Below, piece by piece: positions 1-6,726 of a stretch of DNA of 10,145 nt. The position numbers were made by a program, and so were the translations under genes. Source of the DNA: an uncultured Chloroflexota bacterium (GTDB lineage: Bacteria > Chloroflexota > Limnocylindria > Limnocylindrales > CSP1-4); contig CAIYZX010000158.1 in assembly GCA_903930745.1 (NCBI GenBank), positions 1-10,145 of the forward strand, written 5' to 3'. Position 1 is the stretch's first letter. The number at the start of each line of letters is the position of its first letter. The notes beneath the pieces are model-generated. The model worked only from the letters and a program-made list of their open reading frames with translations. It was not told the origin of the DNA and made no database searches.

Positions 1-66
1 AGACGGCGACGGGCGGGTTGGGAACGGACGAGCGGCGGAAGACGTGCCCGGAGGCGGAGGAGGTGC

Positions 67-1125
67 TCACCCCTCGATTGTAGGCTCGTCCGGCAGGGGC
101 CCAAGGAGCGCCACGAACCATCTCGCACCGGGGAACGGCGCGAGGACCGTGCGCAGGATCAGCGTGAGCGGCACGGCCAGGAGCGCGCCGGCGGGGCCCA
201 CGAGGAACGTCCAGCCCAGGATCCCCACGATCACGGCCACCGGCGAGAGATCCAGCTCGTCGGACATCATCCGCGGCTGGAACAGGTAGTCCGAGGCCAG
301 GTTGATCCCCGTGTAGCCGGCCACCACGAGGACGGCGGAGAGCGGGCTCCCGGCGATGATCGCGAAGACGGCCGGCGGCACCAGCGAGAGCAGGAAGCCG
401 AAGTTGGGCACGAACGAGAACAGGAAGGACACGAGGCCCCACAGGACCGCGTACGGGACGCCCAGCACGAGCAGCAGGATGGTGTTGGCGATCGTGGTGC
501 CGATGCCCAGGACCGTGCGGACCCGGATGTAGCCCGTGATCTCCGCGGCCACGGCGTCGTACCGGGCATGGACGTGGGCCGGCAGCACCTCGCCCATGCG
601 GCGGCCCAGCGCCGGCGCGTCCGAGAGCAGGTAGATCAGGATGAGGGTGGCCATGGCGATGGCGGTCAGGCCCGGCGTGACCATGGAGAGCGTGGAGCGC
701 AGCGCGCTGACCACCGTGGAGAAGTCGATGGCCGGGAGCGACCCGGACGGCAGCCCCGCGGCGAGGCCGAACTGTGCCGCCAGGTCCTCGGCGAGGTGCG
801 TGAGGTCCTCCACGTGGTCCGCGAGCGTGGTGGCCACGGCCACGATGGAGGCGATGAGCGCCACCGCGAGTGCCGCGATCACCGCGAGGAACCCCGCGAC
901 GGCAATCCCCAGGGCCACCGGCGCACGGACGCCCCGCCGCTCCATCGCCAGCTGTCCACGCCGGCAGACCATGGCGGAGAGAGCGCCGAAGGCAACGGTG
1001 ACGAAGAGGCCCTGGATCGCCATGAGACCGGCGCCAAGCACGACGAGACCCGCGAGCACTGCCACCGGGGTGAGCAGGGCGCGCGGGTCGCCGGGGTCGC
1101 GGGGGGTGGGAGTCACGTCCGCCAT
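67..1125 (-). CDS. AI-2E family transporter (multi-pass membrane permease)
   Basis: The 352-residue protein has the length and layout of the AI-2E transporter family (PF01594). There is a short hydrophilic N-terminus, a hydrophobic hairpin at about 18-52, a second pair of segments at about 68-100, a soluble stretch at about 101-150, then membrane segments at about 150-168, 205-240, 240-275 and 293-330. Family landmarks are PNFGFLLSLVPP at 240-251, a PRMM...LSPVAVI stretch at about 284-299, and FLVGPAGALLAVPL at 307-320. Members export small molecules or ions (autoinducer-2, Na+/H+ and others), so the substrate here cannot be told. The ATG at 1125 has no clear SD. The gene starts 44 nt after the flavoprotein gene on the same strand and may be the distal gene of the sulfur operon, but the gap is larger than most others there, so co-transcription is a guess. 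Family assignment is firm; function is not. Confidence 0.9.
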   Translation of the reverse strand: MADVTPTPRDPGDPRALLTPVAVLAGLVVLGAGLMAIQGLFVTVAFGALSAMVCRRGQLAMERRGVRAPVALGIAVAGFLAVIAALAVALIASIVAVATTLADHVEDLTHLAEDLAAQFGLAAGLPSGSLPAIDFSTVVSALRSTLSMVTPGLTAIAMATLILIYLLSDAPALGRRMGEVLPAHVHARYDAVAAEITGYIRVRTVLGIGTTIANTILLLVLGVPYAVLWGLVSFLFSFVPNFGFLLSLVPPAVFAIIAGSPLSAVLVVAGYTGINLASDYLFQPRMMSDELDLSPVAVIVGILGWTFLVGPAGALLAVPLTLILRTVLAPFPGARWFVALLGPLPDEPTIEG

Positions 1126-1169
1126 GCCCGGAGTCTAGCGGGCCGGGGCGGTGGCGGTCAGGCGAGGGG

Positions 1170-2369
1170 TCAGACGCGGCCCTTGGGGACGGTCTGCCAG
1201 TACGTCTTGTTGAAGATGATCTTGCCCAGGTGCCAGAGCTGGTTGGGCTTCGGCGGCTTCGGCGGGTGGTCGTAGTCGAACTGCAGGAGCGTGCCCTTGC
1301 CGTCGCCCACCTCGAAGAAGCACATCACCTTGCCGGTGTAGCTGGCCTCCTTGCCCTCGGGCTCGCGGCCCTGGACGGCGGCGGCCACACGCTCGGCCAC
1401 GATGGGCGCCTCGAAGTGCGCCGTTGAGCCCGCCTTGGAGAGCGGCAGGTCCGTGGCATCGCCCAGCGCGTAGACGTTGGGATACCGAGGCACTGCCTCA
1501 TCCGGCGTGCCCGGGGCCGGCTTGGCCACGGTCTTCACCTGGAGCGTGTGCCGGTCCGTGGGGATCCAGCCGGACTTGGGGGCGATCCCGGCATCGATCA
1601 CCACCTGCGCGCCCTTGTGCGGCGGCACACAGATGAGGAGGTCGTACGGGTGCTCCTCGAACGCGTCGGTGATGACCACCTTGCGCTCGGCGTCAATCTC
1701 GGACACGCCCGCGAGGAGCTCCAGGCGGATGCCCTTCTCCTCGAAGATGGGCGTGGCCATCTCGGACACGCTCTCGATCGTGAAGGCGCGGTTGATCGGC
1801 GAGAGGAAGACCATCTCCGTCTTGTCGCGGATGCCGCGCTCGCGCAGCTCGGACTCCACGAGGAAGGCGACCTCGAGGGGCGCCGGCGGGCACTTGTACG
1901 GGATCCCCGCGATGCCGATGACGATCTTGCCGCCCGTGAACCCGTCCAGCGCCTTGCGCAGCCTCGCGGCCGCGTCCGGGCTGTAGAAGTGGTGGGCCTC
2001 CGCCTCGAAGTTGTCCATGGCCTCCGGGAGGATCCGGGAGCCAAGCGCGATCACAAGCTGGTCGTACGGCATCTGCGTGCCGTCGCCAAGGGCGACCACC
2101 TGGGCCGCCGTGTCGATCCCGGTGATGGTGTCCACCACCAGCTGGACGTTCCCGTCCAGGAGCGACCGCTCCGGCCGGACCAGCTTCTCGGGCTTCTCGT
2201 TGCCCATGGCGATGTACATGTAGCCCGGCTGGTATGCGTGGGCGCCGGTGGCGTCCACCACGGTGACCGAGGCCTCGCCGGCCGCGATCTCCTTCTTGAG
2301 CTTGCGTGCGACCAGGTTGGCGGACAGGGTGCCACCAACGCCGCCGCCGAGGACGACGACCCGCTGCAT
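1170..2369 (-). CDS. sqr: Sulfide:quinone oxidoreductase-like FAD flavoprotein
   Basis: This 399-residue two-dinucleotide-binding-domain flavoprotein would oxidise sulfide to sulfane sulfur and pass electrons to the membrane quinone pool. The FAD-binding motif LGGGVGG is at 7-13, and the second flavin contact ALGDATDLP is at 301-309. Cys160 lies in YKCPPAPLE, the conserved SQR redox-cysteine context, and Cys350 in KVMCFFEVG is placed like the second catalytic cysteine. A third cysteine, Cys247, lies in ICVPPHKG. No cysteine is seen near residue 128, where some SQRs carry one. The C-terminal KPPKPNQLWHLGKIIF stretch is amphipathic and fits peripheral membrane attachment. The start follows the upstream TusA stop by 5 nt and has only a weak SD, so translation is probably coupled. 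Neighbouring TusA and DsrE genes support a sulfur role. A related type II NADH dehydrogenase or flavocytochrome c-like enzyme is less likely because of the cysteines. Confidence 0.85.
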   Translation of the reverse strand: MQRVVVLGGGVGGTLSANLVARKLKKEIAAGEASVTVVDATGAHAYQPGYMYIAMGNEKPEKLVRPERSLLDGNVQLVVDTITGIDTAAQVVALGDGTQMPYDQLVIALGSRILPEAMDNFEAEAHHFYSPDAAARLRKALDGFTGGKIVIGIAGIPYKCPPAPLEVAFLVESELRERGIRDKTEMVFLSPINRAFTIESVSEMATPIFEEKGIRLELLAGVSEIDAERKVVITDAFEEHPYDLLICVPPHKGAQVVIDAGIAPKSGWIPTDRHTLQVKTVAKPAPGTPDEAVPRYPNVYALGDATDLPLSKAGSTAHFEAPIVAERVAAAVQGREPEGKEASYTGKVMCFFEVGDGKGTLLQFDYDHPPKPPKPNQLWHLGKIIFNKTYWQTVPKGRV

Positions 2370-2374
2370 GGTGA

Positions 2375-2614
<240 letters not shown>

Positions 2615-2670
2615 CGTGTGGTTCCTTTCCCCCGGGGAGTGAGAGTGGGACGCTGGGGGTGACGGGGTCT

Positions 2671-3180
2671 TCAGATGAAGAGCGGGGCGTAGCCCTCGGC
2701 CACGAAGCCGAGGTACGTGGCGGCGCCAACGGACTCGCCCATGCCGTCGATGAGATCGTCGGCCGTGAGACCGAACATGTCCATTGTCATCTGGCAGGGG
2801 ATGAACTCCACGCCCATCATGGCGGCCATCTCGAGGAGCTCGGCGGGCTTGGAGACGTTGTAGGTCTTCGCCAGCTGGAACATCATCCAGGGCCCCATGC
2901 CCAGGAAGTTCATCTTGGAGAGCTTGCGGTGCGCGATGCCCGGGCGGGACATCATCGCCAGCATCTTCTGCATCCAGTTCCTGCCGGTGATGCGCTTGGA
3001 CGGCTTCACGAAGGTCTGGAGGCCCCAGAAGGTGACGAACACCTTGGTGGGCATCCCCATCGCGGCCGACGTGGACGCGAGGATCATCGCGGCCCAGGTC
3101 TTCTCGAGGTCACCGCTGTAGCAGATGATCGCGAGACCCTTGTGGCCGATGGCGGGGGTCTCGAGCGCGGACTCGGTCAT
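2671..3180 (-). CDS. dsrE2: DsrE2-like (DsrE/DsrF/DrsH family) sulfur-carrier protein
   Basis: The 169-residue protein fits the DsrE/DsrF-like family PF13686, commonly called DsrE2. The first strand and loop carry Cys20 in IICYSGDLEKTWA. KVFVTFWGLQTFVK (46-59) is a family signature, and Cys129 in IPCQMTMDMFGL (127-137) is the conserved sulfur-binding cysteine. The Met-rich middle (MQKMLAMMSRP, 70-80; FLGMGPWMM, 92-100) is hydrophobic and may be a membrane-facing or oligomer surface. DsrE2 proteins, usually encoded beside TusA, bind sulfane sulfur in oxidative sulfur metabolism. The start lies 10 nt after the preceding TusA stop with little SD, suggesting coupling, and a 56-nt gap follows before the next gene. 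It shares motifs with the smaller DsrE-like protein at 3459-3872, so the two are probably paralogues. The biochemical direction of sulfur transfer cannot be read from the sequence. Confidence 0.88.
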   Translation of the reverse strand: MTESALETPAIGHKGLAIICYSGDLEKTWAAMILASTSAAMGMPTKVFVTFWGLQTFVKPSKRITGRNWMQKMLAMMSRPGIAHRKLSKMNFLGMGPWMMFQLAKTYNVSKPAELLEMAAMMGVEFIPCQMTMDMFGLTADDLIDGMGESVGAATYLGFVAEGYAPLFI

Positions 3181-3190
3181 GGGAGTGGTC

Positions 3191-3415
3191 TCACTTCTTC
3201 CGGAGGACGAACCGGAAGACGCCGGCGTCGCTGGTCTGCTCGACCATCTCGTTGCCGGTGGTCTTGGACCACGCGGCGAAGTCCTTCACGGACCCCGGGT
3301 CCGTGGCGAGAACCTCAACGGTCTGACCGCTGGCGAGGGCCTTCACGGCCTGCGCGGTCTTGACGATGGGCATGGGGCAGTTGAGGCCCCGGGCGTCCAC
3401 CTGCTGGTCTGCCAT
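3191..3415 (-). CDS. tusA: TusA-family sulfurtransferase/sulfur carrier (second copy)
   Basis: This is a 74-residue protein with a canonical TusA sequence. VDARGLNCPMPIVK (6-19) contains the active Cys13. ATDPGSVKDFAAW (37-49) is the second conserved block, and a short C-terminal strand ends in RFVLRKK. It fits the family consensus better than the copy at 2375-2614 and is the more likely general sulfur acceptor. A strong SD (GGGAGG) lies 7-8 nt before the ATG. Another ATG 7 nt upstream is out of frame. The gene sits between two DsrE-like genes, each with its own downstream TusA. A small perfect hairpin lies in the leader at 3431-3446. Possible roles are delivery of sulfur from DsrE/DsrE2 to a heterodisulfide reductase-like oxidation complex, or to cofactor and tRNA thiolation. 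Neither partner is in the window, so the choice stays open. Confidence 0.92.
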   Translation of the reverse strand: MADQQVDARGLNCPMPIVKTAQAVKALASGQTVEVLATDPGSVKDFAAWSKTTGNEMVEQTSDAGVFRFVLRKK

Positions 3416-3430
3416 GCTGCATACCTCCCT

Positions 3431-3446
3431 GGCGCCTGACGGCGCC
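3431..3446. other. Intercistronic hairpin between dsrE-like and tusA genes
   Basis: A perfect inverted repeat, GGCGCC-TGAC-GGCGCC, gives a 6-bp GC stem with a 4-nt loop. It lies between the stop of the DsrE-like gene and the SD of tusA. No U-tract follows on the minus strand, so it is not a standard intrinsic terminator. An mRNA-processing or stabilising role is possible but unproven. Confidence 0.4.
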
Positions 3447-3458
3447 GATTGCCACTGC

Positions 3459-3872
3459 CTAGATGAAGATGATCTGGCCGTCGTCGGCGTTGAGGTAGAA
3501 GGCGGTCACGCCCTCCACGCCGTCCACGATGGGGTCAAGGTCGGACTCCTCGAGATGGAGGAGGTCCATGGAGAGCGAGCAGGCCTGGATGTCCATCTCG
3601 CCCAGCTCCTTGGCCATCCGCAGGGTGTCCGCCCAGCTGGCCTGGCCGGCCTTCGCGAGCGCATCAACCGCGGCGCGCCCATCGGAACCCGCCTCGGCGG
3701 AGAGGCCGTTTTCGGCGTCGATGCAGGCCTTGGTGAAGGCGCGCAGGCCCCAGTACTGCAGGAAGATGTTGACCTTCTTGCCGAGGGCTGCCGCACCGGC
3801 GGACATCACGGCCAGGGCCTGGAGCTTGTCGTCCGTGCCCGAGAAGACCACGAAGTTGATGGTTTCGCTCAT
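3459..3872 (-). CDS. DsrE-family sulfur-relay protein (first structural gene of the operon)
   Basis: The 137-residue protein belongs to the DsrE/DsrF/DsrE2-like superfamily. NFVVFSGTDDKLQAL (6-20) is the first strand and nucleotide-like loop, and KVNIFLQYWGLRAFTKAC (33-50) matches the WGLxxF signature of the DsrE2-like protein at 2671-3180. IQACSLSMDLL (95-105) carries Cys98 at the conserved sulfur-binding position. A second cysteine, Cys50, follows the WGL motif. The protein is shorter than its neighbour, mostly through loss of the Met-rich middle. A GGAGG SD precedes the ATG by about 5 nt, and the gene begins 21 nt after the ArsR gene, which argues for joint transcription. By family it should bind or transfer sulfane sulfur, probably to the TusA encoded next. 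A role as a subunit of the reverse-type DsrEFH complex is unlikely, because DsrF and DsrH are absent here. Confidence 0.85.
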   Translation of the reverse strand: MSETINFVVFSGTDDKLQALAVMSAGAAALGKKVNIFLQYWGLRAFTKACIDAENGLSAEAGSDGRAAVDALAKAGQASWADTLRMAKELGEMDIQACSLSMDLLHLEESDLDPIVDGVEGVTAFYLNADDGQIIFI

Positions 3873-3893
3873 GACGCCTCCGGAGGCTGGCTG

Positions 3894-4238
3894 CTACTGG
3901 GTCTCGACGAGATGGGTCGCGATGTCGTCTGCGCTGGACAGGCGGCCAAGACGGGACAGGCGCCGCTGGAGGACGCCGCGCATCATGGCGCAGGCCACGA
4001 TGACGTCCGGGTCCACCAGCCGGTAGCGGACCTCGCGCCCGTCGCGCTCGGCCTCCACGATGCCGGTGGCCCGGAGGACGGAGAGGTGCTGCGAGACGTT
4101 TGGCTGGCTCATGCCAAGCTCCTCGGCCAGGCGGCCCACTTCGCACGGCTCCATCGCGAGGCGGTGGATGATGTCCAGCCTGCGCGGGTTGGCGAGGGTC
4201 CTCATGACCTCTGCCTGGAGGATCGTGATCTCGTCCAT
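3894..4238 (-). CDS. ArsR/SmtB-family winged-helix repressor, probable sulfide/persulfide sensor
   Basis: This 114-residue regulator has ArsR-family architecture. LxxPRRLDIIHRL is at about 16-27, the recognition helix MSQPNVSQHLSVLR is at 43-56, and the wing EAERDGREVRYRLVD is at 62-76. There are only two cysteines: Cys32 (MEPCEVGRL) just before the helix-turn-helix, and Cys83 (VIVACAMMRG) in the C-terminal helix. That pairing allows a disulfide or polysulfide switch as in the SqrR/BigR persulfide sensors, although the exact positions differ, so this is inference. Metal or arsenite sensing is the alternative, but no CVC metal motif is present. An in-frame ATG at 4271 would add 11 residues, but it lies inside the inverted repeat at 4254-4273, so the ATG at 4238 is preferred. 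No SD is visible and the message may be nearly leaderless. It heads the sulfur operon and is probably autorepressing. Confidence 0.88.
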   Translation of the reverse strand: MDEITILQAEVMRTLANPRRLDIIHRLAMEPCEVGRLAEELGMSQPNVSQHLSVLRATGIVEAERDGREVRYRLVDPDVIVACAMMRGVLQRRLSRLGRLSSADDIATHLVETQ

Positions 4239-4253
4239 GGCTACAGCATGGAC

Positions 4254-4273
4254 ATATTCGCAAATGCGCATAA
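4254..4273. promoter_or_regulatory. Inverted-repeat operator, probable ArsR-family binding site
   Basis: ATATTCGCA and TGCGCATAA flank a central AA. The right half matches the reverse complement of the left at 7 of 9 positions. This AT-rich island stands out in GC-rich DNA and lies 16-35 nt upstream of the chosen ArsR start, where a promoter would be. It contains ATTC-N8-GCAT, one base from the ATTC-N8-GAAT spacing described for SqrR-type sites. It also lies in the shared region upstream of the divergent oxidoreductase operon, about 180 nt from that start. Confidence 0.6.
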
Positions 4274-4430
4274 GGTGCCAACGGCCCGTTCGGACGGGAC
4301 CCGGCACGGGCGGCGAGGGCCATGTGACTCGGGCAACACGGCACCCCACGGTTGGGCCATCCGGAGCGGGATGTCCGGCCCGCCGCCCTTGTGCCCGGTG
4401 GCCCTTCGCAACCGTGACGCAACCTTCCAT
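4274..4430. promoter_or_regulatory. Divergent intergenic region / probable 5' leader of the oxidoreductase operon
   Basis: This non-coding stretch lies between the ArsR operator and the ferredoxin-like gene. I see no clear -35/-10 pair for the plus-strand operon. It can fold: CCCGT-TCGG-ACGGG at 4285-4298 is a perfect 5-bp hairpin, and GGGCC(4354-4358)/GGCCC(4377-4381) encloses ATCC/GGAT (4359-4362/4369-4372). No known riboswitch consensus was recognised. If transcription starts near the operator, the leader would be about 150-180 nt. Confidence 0.4.
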
Positions 4431-4445
4431 CCTCCTTCGTGGAGG
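4431..4445 (+). promoter_or_regulatory. Hairpin holding the ribosome binding site of the delta-subunit gene
   Basis: CCTCC (4431-4435), loop TTCGT, and GGAGG (4441-4445) form a perfect 5-bp stem. The 3' arm is the SD GGAGGT, which sits 7 nt before the ATG at 4454. This SD decides the start over the GTG at 4439 and the ATG at 4460. Pairing would hide the SD until the hairpin opens, so translational control is possible. Confidence 0.5.
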
Positions 4446-4453
4446 TGCCACGC

Positions 4454-4738
4454 ATGGCCATGTCCGCACCGCACGCCGTCCCCGCGCACCACGCGGCGGC
4501 ACGCGGGTCAACCTCGTTCCGGCCCATCCTTGTCGCCGGCGAGCGATGCAAGGGCTGCGGTCTCTGCATCGACGTCTGCCAGCCCGGAGCGCTTGCCCTG
4601 GATGCGTCGCACGTGAACGCAATGGGCCATCGCCCGGCGCTGCTGGTCCACCCGGACGCCTGCACCAGCTGCGCCAAGTGCGCGCGCATGTGCCCGGACG
4701 CCGCGATCTCCGTCTTCGCCCGTCCCAAGGAGGCCTGA
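4454..4738 (+). CDS. korD: 2-oxoacid:ferredoxin oxidoreductase delta subunit, 2[4Fe-4S] ferredoxin-like
   Basis: This 94-residue protein carries two full CxxCxxCxxxC(P) motifs: Cys32, 35, 38 and 42 (CKGCGLCIDVCQP), and Cys70, 73, 76 and 80 (CTSCAKCARMCP). It should therefore bind two [4Fe-4S] clusters and carry electrons between the catalytic alpha/beta unit and external ferredoxin. The first 28 residues are Ala/His-rich and lie outside the cluster domain. The start is the ATG at 4454, 7 nt after GGAGGT. The alpha-subunit gene begins 6 nt after its stop. The tight linkage to alpha, beta and gamma genes identifies it as the delta subunit rather than a free ferredoxin. The mid-domain insert (about 50-66, between the two cluster motifs) is a little longer than in minimal clostridial ferredoxins, as is usual for such subunits. 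Confidence 0.92.
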   Translation: MAMSAPHAVPAHHAAARGSTSFRPILVAGERCKGCGLCIDVCQPGALALDASHVNAMGHRPALLVHPDACTSCAKCARMCPDAAISVFARPKEA

Positions 4739-4744
4739 TCCCGG

Positions 4745-5905
4745 ATGGCCGTCATCTCCCGCCCCGTGGAGGAAGGACGCCCGCATCTCGTGACCACCGA
4801 GCCACGAGATCCCGCGGCGACGCCAACCCGGGTCCTCATGAAGGGCAACGAGGCCATCGCGGAGGCCGCGATCGCGGCCGGCTGTGATGCGTACTTCGGT
4901 TACCCCATCACGCCCCAGGCGGAGCTCCTGGAGTGGATGGCCCGCCGGATGCCGGAGGAGGGTCGCGTCTTCATCCAGGCCGAGAGCGAGCTCGCGGCGA
5001 TCAACATGGCCCTCGGCGCCTCCGCTGCCGGGGCCCGCGTGATGGTCTCCTCATCCTCCCCGGGCATCAGCCTGATGGCAGAGGGCATGAGCTACATGGC
5101 GGGGTCGCGCCTGCCCGTGGTGCTGGTCAACGTCATGCGCGGCGGACCCGGCCTGGGCTCCATCGGCCCCTCGCAGGCGGACTACTTCCAGGCGACACGC
5201 GGACACGGGCACGGTGACTACCGGACGCCGGTCCTGGCACCCGCATCCATCGGCGAGGCCATCCGCCTCGTGGGCGAGTCCTTCCGGATCGCGGAGCGGT
5301 ACCGGACGCCGGTGATGCTCGTGGCGGACGGGATCCTGGGCCAGGCCATGGAGCCGGCGGAGCCGGACTTCCCCTCCCTGGACCGGGTCCCTGCGGACTG
5401 GATCATCGAGGGCGCGGACGGCCGTGAGCCCCGTGCGCTCCGCTCGCTGAACCTGCGGGCCGAGGACCTGGAGGCGCACAACGACGTCCTGCAGGCCACG
5501 TACCGCGAGATCGAGGCGAACGAGGTCCGCTGGGACGGGCACCATCTCGTAGACGCTGAGGTGGTCGTGGTGGCGTACGGAACTGCCGCGCGGATCGCCC
5601 GAACCGCCGTGGAGCGCGCGCGGGAGAACGGCGTCCACGCGGGCCTCTTCCGGCCCATCAGTCTCTGGCCCTTCCCTTCCGGCGCACTCCGCGAGGTGGC
5701 GCGGCACGCGCGGGCGGTGCTCGTGGTGGAGATGTCAGCGGGCCAGATGGTGGAGGACGTCCGCCTCGCGCTGGAAGGGGCCAGGGCGGTCTCGTTCCTG
5801 GGCCACACGGGCGGCGTGGTCCCGTCACCGGACGAGATCGCCGAGGCCGCCGCAGGCGCACTTGCGCAGGCCGCTGCCCACCACCGGAAGGGAGCGCCCC
5901 GATGA
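4745..5905 (+). CDS. korA: 2-oxoacid:ferredoxin oxidoreductase alpha subunit (VorB/KorA type)
   Basis: The 386-residue protein forms the pyrimidine-binding and transketolase C-terminal-like part of the enzyme that converts a 2-oxoacid plus CoA to acyl-CoA, CO2 and reduced ferredoxin, or the reverse. The family start MKGNEAIAEAAI is at 32-43 and the substrate motif GYPITPQAE at 52-60. NVMRGGPGLGSIGPSQADYFQA (129-150) and GHGDYRTPVLAP (155-166) follow, and FRPISLWPFP (302-311) marks the C-terminal domain. MRGGPGLG and HGDYR resemble proteins annotated as 3-methyl-2-oxobutanoate (VOR) subunits, but 2-oxoglutarate is not excluded. About 27 residues precede the conserved core. A GTG at 4790 with an upstream GGAGGAAGGA could be the true start, while the ATG at 4745 has AAGGAGG 11 nt upstream. 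The stop overlaps the beta start (ATGA), indicating coupled translation. Confidence 0.93.
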   Translation: MAVISRPVEEGRPHLVTTEPRDPAATPTRVLMKGNEAIAEAAIAAGCDAYFGYPITPQAELLEWMARRMPEEGRVFIQAESELAAINMALGASAAGARVMVSSSSPGISLMAEGMSYMAGSRLPVVLVNVMRGGPGLGSIGPSQADYFQATRGHGHGDYRTPVLAPASIGEAIRLVGESFRIAERYRTPVMLVADGILGQAMEPAEPDFPSLDRVPADWIIEGADGREPRALRSLNLRAEDLEAHNDVLQATYREIEANEVRWDGHHLVDAEVVVVAYGTAARIARTAVERARENGVHAGLFRPISLWPFPSGALREVARHARAVLVVEMSAGQMVEDVRLALEGARAVSFLGHTGGVVPSPDEIAEAAAGALAQAAAHHRKGAPR

Positions 5906-6726
5906 CCGCACCCGTTGAGCTGGAGGCCGAGGGCCGGACCATCTACCGGCGGCCATCGCTCCTGTCGAACCCCACCTCCTACTGCCCGGGCTGCGGCCAC
6001 GGCATCGTGCACCGCCTCCTGGCGGAGGTCCTCGAGGAGCTGCGCGTCGCCGGCCGCACGCTGCTCGTGGGCTCCGTGGGATGCTCCGTCTTCGCGTACG
6101 ACTACCTGCGCCTGGACGCCATCGAGTCACCGCACGGACGCGCTGCCGCCGTGGCCACCGGCGTCAAGCGCTACCGCCCCAACAACGTGGTGTTCACGTA
6201 CCAGGGCGATGGCGACCTCGCCGCCATCGGCACCGCGGAGATCGTCCACGCGGCCGCACGCGGCGAGCGGTTCACCACGATCTTCGTCAACAACGGCATC
6301 TACGGCATGACCGGCGGCCAGATGGCTCCCACCACCCTGCCGGGCCAGCGGACCACGTCCAGCCCGTCCGGGCGGGACACGGAGACCGCGGGCTACCCGC
6401 TGCCGGTGACCGAGATGCTCTCGCTCCTGCCGGGCGTCTGGTACGCGGCGCGCACGTCCGTCTCCGACCCCGTCAACGTGGGCAAGACCCGCGCCGCCAT
6501 CAAGCGCGCGTTCGAGGTCCAGCTAGAGGGGCATGGCTTCTCCATCGTGGAAGTGCTCTCCACGTGCCCGGTGGGCTGGGGCATGACCCCGTCCGAGGCG
6601 ATGCACCGCCTCTCGGACGAGGTGATGCGCGCGTACCAGACCGGCACCTTCGTGGACCGCGCCAGGCGGATCGTGCAGGACCTGCCGAAGCCGGGCACGC
6701 CGCGCTCCATCACGGAGGGCTTCTAG
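5902..6726 (+). CDS. korB: 2-oxoacid:ferredoxin oxidoreductase beta subunit, thiamine-pyrophosphate and [4Fe-4S] binding
   Basis: This 274-residue subunit holds the thiamine pyrophosphate centre. The TPP motif runs from GDGD (102-105) to NN (130-131), followed by GIYGMTGGQMAPTT (132-145), typical of the VOR/KGOR branch. Four cysteines, Cys28 and Cys31 (YCPGCGHG), Cys61 (GSVGCSVF) and Cys222 (LSTCPVGWG), are spaced like the four ligands of the proximal [4Fe-4S] cluster in this family, so the redox site looks intact. Length is normal. It overlaps the alpha gene by 4 nt and its stop codon directly abuts the gamma start. The enzyme is cytoplasmic and oxygen-sensitive in most relatives. The alternative is 2-oxoglutarate synthase for reductive carbon fixation. 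Substrate choice cannot be read reliably from the sequence alone. Confidence 0.94.
   Translation: MTAPVELEAEGRTIYRRPSLLSNPTSYCPGCGHGIVHRLLAEVLEELRVAGRTLLVGSVGCSVFAYDYLRLDAIESPHGRAAAVATGVKRYRPNNVVFTYQGDGDLAAIGTAEIVHAAARGERFTTIFVNNGIYGMTGGQMAPTTLPGQRTTSSPSGRDTETAGYPLPVTEMLSLLPGVWYAARTSVSDPVNVGKTRAAIKRAFEVQLEGHGFSIVEVLSTCPVGWGMTPSEAMHRLSDEVMRAYQTGTFVDRARRIVQDLPKPGTPRSITEGF

Noticed and set aside
3360..4616. Plus-strand open frame of about 418 codons opposite the sulfur operon
   Set aside because: It is antisense to four genes with clear family motifs, shows His/Gly/Glu/Asp-biased low complexity and has no recognisable domain.
4239..4622. N-terminal extension of the ArsR regulator to starts at 4271 or 4622
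   Set aside because: The extension would run through the operator and the divergent gene, gives non-conserved sequence, and the family start fits the ATG at 4238.
5217..5316. Repeated TACCGGACGCCGGT within the alpha-subunit gene
   Set aside because: Both copies encode the in-frame residues YRTPV in conserved family positions, so similar codon choice explains the repeat.
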